Part shown: in pieces, positions 14,035 to 19,703 of the stretch
How the letters are laid out: each line of letters begins with the position of its first letter
Position numbering within the stretch: the first letter of the stretch is position 1
Assembly (NCBI GenBank): GCA_945936265.1
Contig: CAMETB010000012.1
Coordinates: 1 to 19,703 of the forward strand
Direction of reading: 5' to 3'
DNA length: 19,703 nt
From: an uncultured Clostridia bacterium
Lineage (GTDB): Bacteria; Bacillota; Clostridia; Oscillospirales; CAG-272
The notes under the pieces: generated by a model
The model's input: only the letters and a program-made list of their open reading frames with translations
What the model was told of the DNA's origin: nothing
Database searches by the model: none
Program-made: the position numbers and the translations under genes

Positions 14035-15381
14035 TCAAACAACACCGTATGCCATCATTGAATCAGCTACTTTAAGAAAACCGGCTATATTGGCTCCGGC
14101 TACGAGATTACCTTTCATACCGTACTCCTCGGCAGCCTTCGACGCGTTCTTGTAAATATTCTGCATAATGGCTTTAAGTTTGGAATCTACCTCTTCGAAT
14201 GTCCATGAATATCTCATTGAATTCTGACTCATCTCAAGCGCACTTGTTGCAACTCCGCCTGCATTTGAAGCCTTTGCGGGAGCGAAAAGAACTCCGTTTT
14301 TCTGGAATGTTTCTATTGCCTCCGGGGTTGAAGGCATATTTGCTCCCTCTCCTACTGCCTTTACACCGTTTTTAACGAGAATTGCAGCGCTGTCCGCATC
14401 AATTTCGTTCTGAGTTGCGCAAGGAAGTGCTACATCGCACTTTATAGTCCATATTCCGCGGCAACCCTCGTGATACTCGGCGTCGGTATGAACTGTTACA
14501 TACTCTTTTATTCTCTTTCTTTCTACTTCTTTTATCTTCTTTACGAGATCGAGATCTATGCCGTTTTTATCGTATATATATCCGTTGGAATCTGAGAGTG
14601 CAACAACTTTTGCGCCGAGAGCCGTTGCCTTCTCGGTTGCATAAATTGCAACATTTCCGGAGCCGGATATAACAACTGTTTTACCGGCAAAATCACTTCC
14701 GTTATCACGAAGCATTTCCTCGACGAAATAGCAAAGACCGTAGCCCGTCGCCTCTTTGCGTGCAAGGCTTCCGCCATATGTGAGCCCCTTGCCTGTGAGA
14801 ACGCCCGTAAACTCGTTCTTTATTCTCTTGTACTGACCGAAAAGATATCCTATCTCTCTTGCTCCGACGCCTATATCTCCTGCGGGAACATCGGTATCTG
14901 CGGATATGTGCTTGCAAAGTTCAGTCATGAAGCTCTGACAAAAACGCATTACCTCGGCGTCGCTCTTACCCTTAGGGTCAAAATCCGAGCCGCCCTTACC
15001 GCCGCCTATAGGCAAACCTGTCAGGGAGTTTTTGAATATCTGTTCGAAACCAAGGAACTTAATTATACCTTCATAAACAGACGGATGGAAACGAAGCCCT
15101 CCCTTGTAAGGTCCTATTGCACTGTTGAACTGAACACGGAAACCTCTGTTTACCTGCACCTTACCGTTATCGTCAACCCACGGCACTCTGAATTTTATGA
15201 TTCTCTCGGGTTCAACAAGCATTTCTATAATACCTTTTTCAAGATATTCGGGATGCTTTTCCACAACGGGTTCGAGAGATTCGAGCACCTCTCTTACAGC
15301 CTGATGGAATTCGGGTTCTCCGGGGTTTCTCTTTTCGACTGTAGCCATTATCTCGGCAAGTCTCTGATTTTTGAAATTCAT
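14035..15381 (-). CDS. gdhA: Glutamate dehydrogenase, NADP-specific type
   Basis: A 448-residue cytoplasmic enzyme making glutamate from 2-oxoglutarate and ammonium, the length of the hexameric NADP-type enzymes. Visible motifs: PYKGGLRFHP at 91-100 with substrate-binding K93, the family signature LPIGGGKGGSDFDPKG at 123-138 with catalytic K129, PAGDIGVG at 166-173 with D169, and the coenzyme fold VVISGSGNVA followed by ALSDSNGYI. AAGGAG precedes the ATG by eight bases. It follows proS by 43 bases with no terminator between, so it is probably read from the same transcript. No clear terminator is visible after its stop; the solute-binding protein promoter lies about 60 bases further. Confidence 0.97.
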   Translation of the reverse strand: MNFKNQRLAEIMATVEKRNPGEPEFHQAVREVLESLEPVVEKHPEYLEKGIIEMLVEPERIIKFRVPWVDDNGKVQVNRGFRVQFNSAIGPYKGGLRFHPSVYEGIIKFLGFEQIFKNSLTGLPIGGGKGGSDFDPKGKSDAEVMRFCQSFMTELCKHISADTDVPAGDIGVGAREIGYLFGQYKRIKNEFTGVLTGKGLTYGGSLARKEATGYGLCYFVEEMLRDNGSDFAGKTVVISGSGNVAIYATEKATALGAKVVALSDSNGYIYDKNGIDLDLVKKIKEVERKRIKEYVTVHTDAEYHEGCRGIWTIKCDVALPCATQNEIDADSAAILVKNGVKAVGEGANMPSTPEAIETFQKNGVLFAPAKASNAGGVATSALEMSQNSMRYSWTFEEVDSKLKAIMQNIYKNASKAAEEYGMKGNLVAGANIAGFLKVADSMMAYGVV

Positions 15382-15424
15382 ATATTTCTCTCCTTAAATA
15401 AAATTAACTCATCGGGTGGAAAAT

Positions 15425-16861
15425 TTAATACGCTTTTCCCCAATATACAAGTTTATCGGCTTTTTTGCCGCAGCAGATACATCTGCCCTCTCCGCCTTGC
15501 TCATCAAACGGCATACAACGCGAGGTTACATCGGCAAGTTCTTTGAGTCTGAGTTCACACTCGGTATCTCCGCACCAGTATGCTCTTATATATCCCGACT
15601 TTTCCTTGGCGGTCTTTATAAAACTGTCAAGGTCTGTCTCGGTATAAGTTCTGTTTTTCCTGTTTTCGAGTGCTTTACTGAAAAGTTGTTTTGTTATATC
15701 GGCGAGCATTTCGGGAATTATCTTTTCAAGTTCGTCGAGCGAAACGGTGAGTTTCTCTCCGTTATCGCGGCGCACCAGGACGCACTGATTTGCCTCTATA
15801 TCACGAGGGCCTATTTCGAGACGGAGCGGGACGCCTTTCATCTCATACTCGGCATATTTCCATCCCGGAGAATTGTCAGATATGTCTATCTTTGCACGGG
15901 ATATTTTGCTTATTCTGTCATACACCTCGGTTGCCTTTTCTATTACGCCCGGTTTATGCTGTGCACAAGGAACGACGACTATCTGATACGGTGCAATCGC
16001 AGGAGGCAGAACAAGCCCTCTGTCGTCTCCGTGAGTCATTATTATTGCGCCTATTATCCTTGTCGAAACGCCCCATGACGTCTGGCTACAATACTTCAGC
16101 GAATTGTCTTTGTCAAGATATTGTATTCCGAAAGCCCTGGCAAATCCGTCTCCGAAATTGTGAGACGTTCCGCCCTGGAGTGCCTTTCCGTCATGCATAA
16201 GTGCCTCGACAGTATAAGTAGCCTTTGCACCTGCAAACTTTTCTTTGTCTGTTTTCTTTCCTTTTATTACGGGTATACCGAGTTCCTTTTCAAAGAAATC
16301 GGCATATACATTAAGCATAAGAAGTGCCTCGTTCTCGGCTTCCTCGGCGGTGGCATGCATTGTATGCCCCTCCTGCCACAAAAACTCTCTGCTTCTCAGG
16401 AACGGACGAGTGGTCTTTTCCCATCTTACCACGCTGCACCACTGGTTGTAGATTTTCGGCAAATCCCTGTAAGAGCGGATTATATTTGCGTAATGCTCGC
16501 AAAAGAGAGTTTCTGAAGTAGGTCTTACGCAAAGACGCTCGGATAATTTTTCACTGCCACCGTAAGTAACCCATGCGACCTCCGGCGCAAAGCCTTTTAC
16601 ATGATCTTTTTCCTTATTAAGCAAAGACTCGGGTATGAACATGGGCATATAGACATTTTCAACGCCCGTTTCCTTGAATCTCTTATCAAGGAGTTTTTGT
16701 ATATTCTCCCATATTGCATATCCGTAAGGGCGTATTATCATACATCCCTTTACGCTCGAATAGTCGATAAGATCCGCCTTTTTTACAATGTCTGTGTACC
16801 ACTGAGCAAAGTCATCATCCATAGACGTTATCTGCTCAACCATTTTTTTCTCATTAGCCAT
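15425..16861 (-). CDS. proS: Prolyl-tRNA synthetase, archaeal/eukaryotic type
   Basis: A 478-residue class II synthetase that charges tRNA-Pro. It lacks the editing insertion of the long bacterial form (about 570 residues). Motif 1 lies at about 46-79, motif 2 at 146-163 (RWEKTTRPFLRSREFLWQ), motif 3 at about 264-290 (GVSTRIIGAIIMTHGDDRG). The anticodon-binding domain covers about 291-400. The C-terminal zinc-like domain has C430, C435, C461 and C464 and ends in the Tyr typical of this subgroup. It begins 21 bases after the surface-protein gene and there is no T-box leader, unusual in that many Firmicutes synthetase genes carry one. AGAGGTT precedes the ATG. Confidence 0.97.
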   Translation of the reverse strand: MANEKKMVEQITSMDDDFAQWYTDIVKKADLIDYSSVKGCMIIRPYGYAIWENIQKLLDKRFKETGVENVYMPMFIPESLLNKEKDHVKGFAPEVAWVTYGGSEKLSERLCVRPTSETLFCEHYANIIRSYRDLPKIYNQWCSVVRWEKTTRPFLRSREFLWQEGHTMHATAEEAENEALLMLNVYADFFEKELGIPVIKGKKTDKEKFAGAKATYTVEALMHDGKALQGGTSHNFGDGFARAFGIQYLDKDNSLKYCSQTSWGVSTRIIGAIIMTHGDDRGLVLPPAIAPYQIVVVPCAQHKPGVIEKATEVYDRISKISRAKIDISDNSPGWKYAEYEMKGVPLRLEIGPRDIEANQCVLVRRDNGEKLTVSLDELEKIIPEMLADITKQLFSKALENRKNRTYTETDLDSFIKTAKEKSGYIRAYWCGDTECELRLKELADVTSRCMPFDEQGGEGRCICCGKKADKLVYWGKAY

Positions 16862-16882
16862 ATTGAACCTCTTTTATTTATG

Positions 16883-18751
16883 TCAACTACCTTTTTTATT
16901 TTTACGAAAAACCAGAACCATAACTACCCCGGATACGCACATTGCCGCAACGCATGATACGATAACTATGGCTTTTTTGAAATTATAATTGTCTGATGAA
17001 GTACTCTCGCTTACGTAAGAAGCGGATTTTGCACTTAACTTTAAAGTATCTGCTTCAAAAGTTACGCTCATTTGCTCCGCCGAAGCATCGTTGCTTTTGG
17101 CAGACGGTGGTTCTGCCATTGGCGGCACTCCTTCAAACATGGAATGAACCATGTCGCCGGAATAAATTTCAAGTTCACGCATGTTCGGAATGGTACCGTT
17201 GCCCCTCGTATACACGACCCTTATATCGTCGGTAAGAACCGGTGCAAATTCATAAACCGTAATATATTTGGTGTCGGGATCGTATGATTTGCCTTTGGCA
17301 ACCGTTACATACTCGCCGTCAACAAGCGCCTGTATATCAAAATGCATTATATCGCTGCCCTCTTTCTTGGGAGCCTGAACATAAACTGCGACTTTATCGA
17401 CGCTGTATTTTCTGTCAAGTTTTACTCCGCAATAAACAGGTATTTCAAGAGTCCCCGAGAACCAGACATATGATGTATCGGCAATTCCTCCGTCGTTTAT
17501 ATAGTAAGTTTCGGAATACGGGAGGAAATTCCTGCTTGCATATGCCGTACCGGTAACCGCAAGGTTTCCTTTTGATGCGGACATTATCTGCGTATTTGTT
17601 ATGCGATTTTCAAGATAATACGTTTTCTCCCCGGATATATGAGCTTCAAACTCATAAACGCACGGTACCTCGTCTGAATCTTTGTCGAAAACTATCCGTA
17701 CCGACGTTGTCTTTACCGGTTCTATAGCATATTCGGTGACAAGAGTTTCATTTTTCTCGTCGAGCGAGTTTCCGTTTGCAACCTTTTCCCATTTTCCGCC
17801 GATAAGAGCCTCTATTGAAAACGAATGATTTTCATAAGATGATCCGTTAAGATATTCGCCGAAGTTAAGAACAACCTTATCAACCGTATATTCCTTGGGA
17901 AAATTGAGCGTAAGGCTCTCTCCCGCGGATGTTGTCTCGGGGCTCCATGCGGTTTTGCCCTTGCCGTCTATTGCGAGATAGGGATATGCAAGTTCTTCGC
18001 TCGATGAGGCTTCAACAAGCGAATTATAGGCTATATTTGTCGATATAACCGCGCCCTCTGGCAAATCTATTTCGGGTGCCTCGCCTTCCTTGCCCATAAG
18101 TTCGACTTCGTATATATAGGGGAAAATCAAAACGTCTCCGCCCATATAATTCCTGGCGTAATCACTGACCGTTATCCTGACGTTGTTTGTCGTAACGGGT
18201 TTATCGAGAGCAATTTTTATATTAGCCCTTATGTGATAATTGCTTGTATCGTTTTCCATAGCATCAAGGTAACTTTCATAATATTCAATGTTGCCCTTTC
18301 CGTTATCCGATTTGACTATATCTACCGCCTGCTCGTCCTTTACTTCGGCAACCTTTACCCATGCGCCCTCAACAAGAAATTCAATGGTATATCTGGCATT
18401 CTGATGCCCACAGAGACTGTGCAGGCCTATGCACATGTTTATCTCATGTATTTCGTAATATTTGCGGTTAAGAAATTTAATACCGCAATACTCCCCGTTA
18501 AAGCCTGCGGAGGTATCCTGGTCCGCGCTGACGTTCGGATAAAGGCATTCCCATCCATGCCAGTCGTATTTATCGTCGTTTATACTTTTCGGAGGAGTCC
18601 ACAAACTGTTTTTTTCACTAGAGGAATACGCCATTCCCAAAGGCGCCACATTTGTAATTTCTTCGTCCGTGTCCTCATTGGCAAAAACCGTAAACGGTAT
18701 GAGCGCCAGAACAAATATAAAGGAAAGAACCAGCGAAATTATCTTCTTCAT
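16883..18751 (-). CDS. Cell-surface protein with three discoidin (F5/8 type C-like) domains and a C-terminal anchor
   Basis: A 622-residue exported protein. Residues 1-24 are a signal peptide. Three beta-rich repeats follow: about 35-220 (long, with a 40-residue insert), 238-373 and 397-531. Each starts near an 'NxAxxxxAxASS'-like stretch and carries a 'F-I-ALIGGKWEKVAxG' or equivalent strand, then 'VRIVF...EFEA' or similar, the discoidin pattern for binding sugars or other surface ligands. A Ser/Ala/Glu-rich linker (532-590) leads to a transmembrane helix at about 594-616 and a basic tail (RKNKKGS), so the protein is held in the membrane; no LPXTG motif is seen. No catalytic domain is visible, so binding or adhesion is the likely role. 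AAGGAG lies six bases before the ATG. It heads a probable transcript with proS and gdhA. Confidence 0.85.
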   Translation of the reverse strand: MKKIISLVLSFIFVLALIPFTVFANEDTDEEITNVAPLGMAYSSSEKNSLWTPPKSINDDKYDWHGWECLYPNVSADQDTSAGFNGEYCGIKFLNRKYYEIHEINMCIGLHSLCGHQNARYTIEFLVEGAWVKVAEVKDEQAVDIVKSDNGKGNIEYYESYLDAMENDTSNYHIRANIKIALDKPVTTNNVRITVSDYARNYMGGDVLIFPYIYEVELMGKEGEAPEIDLPEGAVISTNIAYNSLVEASSSEELAYPYLAIDGKGKTAWSPETTSAGESLTLNFPKEYTVDKVVLNFGEYLNGSSYENHSFSIEALIGGKWEKVANGNSLDEKNETLVTEYAIEPVKTTSVRIVFDKDSDEVPCVYEFEAHISGEKTYYLENRITNTQIMSASKGNLAVTGTAYASRNFLPYSETYYINDGGIADTSYVWFSGTLEIPVYCGVKLDRKYSVDKVAVYVQAPKKEGSDIMHFDIQALVDGEYVTVAKGKSYDPDTKYITVYEFAPVLTDDIRVVYTRGNGTIPNMRELEIYSGDMVHSMFEGVPPMAEPPSAKSNDASAEQMSVTFEADTLKLSAKSASYVSESTSSDNYNFKKAIVIVSCVAAMCVSGVVMVLVFRKNKKGS

Positions 18752-18784
18752 AGTTTACTCCTTAAAAATTAAGTATATATAATA

Positions 18785-18813
18785 ATGATAACACGGGCGG
18801 AGCAAAATTTCAA
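18785..18813 (-). promoter_or_regulatory. SigA-type promoter of the surface protein-proS-gdhA unit
   Basis: Minus strand TTGAAA (18813-18808), 17 bases, TATCAT (18790-18785) with extended TGT. The start would be near 18778, about 27 bases before the ATG. No other strong promoter was seen in the short gaps before proS or gdhA. Confidence 0.78.
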
Positions 18814-18844
18814 GTTTTTTTTGAATGAAATTGGAATTTTAACA

Positions 18845-18870
18845 CAAAAAAACGGCTCGCGCCGTTTTTT
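18845..18870 (-). terminator. Intrinsic terminator of the clp gene
   Basis: On the minus strand AAAAAACGGC, a GCGA tetraloop of GNRA type, then GCCGTTTTTT. The stem has four GC pairs extended by six AT pairs. It lies 20 bases after the clp stop. Confidence 0.82.
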
Positions 18871-18889
18871 GTCTTGTATATCATGAAAA

Positions 18890-19703
18890 TCAAAGGTATT
18901 TAAGAGTTATGGAGTCACCGTCAACATCAAAAGAAGCAACAGCAATGGGGGCCTTATTTTCAAAAATAATGGCATTTGCCAGTCTGTCCTCAATTTCGGT
19001 TTCTATAAATCTTCTCATATTTCTTGCGCCGAACTTGCGGCTGTACGACTTATCCGCTATATATTCACATACACGGTCGGTGTATTTAAGACGGATATTC
19101 TTCTCTTCAAGCGATTTTTTGAGATCTTCAAGCATAATATGAGCGATCTTTTCAAAATCATCTTTTTCGAGAGTCCTGAATGTGATTATCTCGTCAATTC
19201 TGTTTATAAATTCGGGGCGCATAAAGGTAAGGAGCGCCTTTTCGGTCTTTTCCTTTTCAAGCTTTAATTCCGTGCCTGAAAATCCTGCCGGAGCACCCGA
19301 TATAGCCGAACCGGCGTTTGTCGTCATTACAATTACCGTATTTTCAAAATTTATTACCCTGCCCTGAGAATCGGTTATTCGCCCCTCATCGAGTATCTGG
19401 AGCAAAATGTTCAGAACATCGGGATGTGCCTTCTCTACCTCGTCAAAAAGAATTACCGAATAAGGACGGCGACGAATCTTTTCGGTGAGTTGACCTGCCT
19501 CGTCATAACCGACATATCCGGGAGGCGCGCCTATTATCTTGGAAACGGAATGCTTCTCCATGAACTCTGACATGTCGAGCCTTATAAGAGATTCGACGGA
19601 ATCGAAAAGATCAGATGCGAGAGTCTTTACAAGCTCCGTTTTTCCGACGCCCGTAGGCCCCGCAAAAACGAACGAAACGGGTCTTTTCTTTGCCCCGACG
19701 CCT
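18890..19703 (-). CDS. ClpC/ClpB-type AAA+ ATPase, C-terminal part (5' end cut by the window edge)
   Basis: The frame is open from the right edge to a stop at 18890, giving the last 270 residues: the second AAA+ module of a Hsp100 unfoldase. Visible are Walker A GPTGVGKT, the loop GAPPGYVGYDEAGQLTE, Walker B VILFDEVEKAH, sensor TTNAG, the arginine finger in RPEFINRIDE and sensor 2 GARNMRR, followed by the small alpha/beta domain. Between sensor 1 and the arginine finger lies AGFSG; ClpA, ClpC and ClpX carry an IGF/VGF-like tripeptide that docks ClpP, and ClpB lacks it. This favours a ClpP-partner (ClpC-like), with Ala replacing the usual Ile/Leu/Val. The ATG at 19573 is internal (within LDMSEFMEKH) and not the true start. 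Confidence 0.93.
   Translation of the reverse strand, partial: GVGAKKRPVSFVFAGPTGVGKTELVKTLASDLFDSVESLIRLDMSEFMEKHSVSKIIGAPPGYVGYDEAGQLTEKIRRRPYSVILFDEVEKAHPDVLNILLQILDEGRITDSQGRVINFENTVIVMTTNAGSAISGAPAGFSGTELKLEKEKTEKALLTFMRPEFINRIDEIITFRTLEKDDFEKIAHIMLEDLKKSLEEKNIRLKYTDRVCEYIADKSYSRKFGARNMRRFIETEIEDRLANAIIFENKAPIAVASFDVDGDSITLKYL

Noticed and set aside
14908..16078. Long plus-strand open frames (212 and 220 codons) opposite gdhA and proS
   Set aside because: They overlap two unmistakable housekeeping genes on the other strand; composition is that of an antisense shadow.
16862..16882. T-box leader for proS
   Set aside because: Only 21 bases separate proS from the upstream gene, too short for a T-box.

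Overview
The window looks like chromosomal DNA from a low-GC, probably spore-forming, gut-type Clostridia. Supporting signs are AT-rich intergenic DNA, strong GGAGG-type ribosome sites, HPr kinase, the archaeal/eukaryotic-type ProRS, NADP-type glutamate dehydrogenase, a CotH-like protein and a SpoIIQ-like LytM protein. The lineage is an inference from gene content and style. Most genes lie on the minus strand. I see no tRNA, rRNA, phage, transposase or CRISPR array.

Layout. Positions 1-2166 (minus): a CDF metal transporter, then an exported CotH-family protein that runs off the left edge. 2357-2998 (plus): a membrane-anchored M23/LytM protein of SpoIIQ type. 3088-5756 (minus): a YfcE-type phosphoesterase, then a Gfo/Idh/MocA dehydrogenase and a TIM-barrel sugar isomerase/epimerase that probably form a keto-sugar operon. 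5848-7123 (plus): three tightly packed small genes of unknown function. 7213-8106 (minus): a PAS protein with what may be a decayed GHKL ATPase domain, divergent from hprK (8182-9120, plus). 9187-11391 (minus): a GH36 alpha-galactosidase. 11626-11985 (minus): a small membrane protein. 11986-12338: an intergenic stretch holding a large composite inverted repeat and a terminator. 12339-13877 (minus): a solute-binding lipoprotein with no permease beside it. 14035-18751 (minus): a three-discoidin surface protein, proS and gdhA, closely spaced. 18890-right edge (minus): the C-terminal AAA+ module of a ClpC-like ATPase.

How the genes fit. GH36, the solute-binding protein, the Gfo/Idh-isomerase pair and hprK together suggest a plant- or host-glycan sugar scavenger, but they are separate transcription units. 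Six promoters share the same architecture: TTG-type -35, exactly 17 bp spacer, and an extended TGn -10. The SpoIIQ-like gene and the unknown three-gene operon lack this pattern, which fits (but does not prove) developmental or alternative-sigma control.

Most interesting items: the unknown operon at 5848-7123; the PAS pseudo-kinase next to hprK; the D/N/D/D metal site, duplicated C-terminal domain and attenuator-like leader of the CDF transporter; the two-gene keto-sugar module; and the nested palindromic repeat at 12029-12217. I did not find a clear-cut new defence or mobile system.
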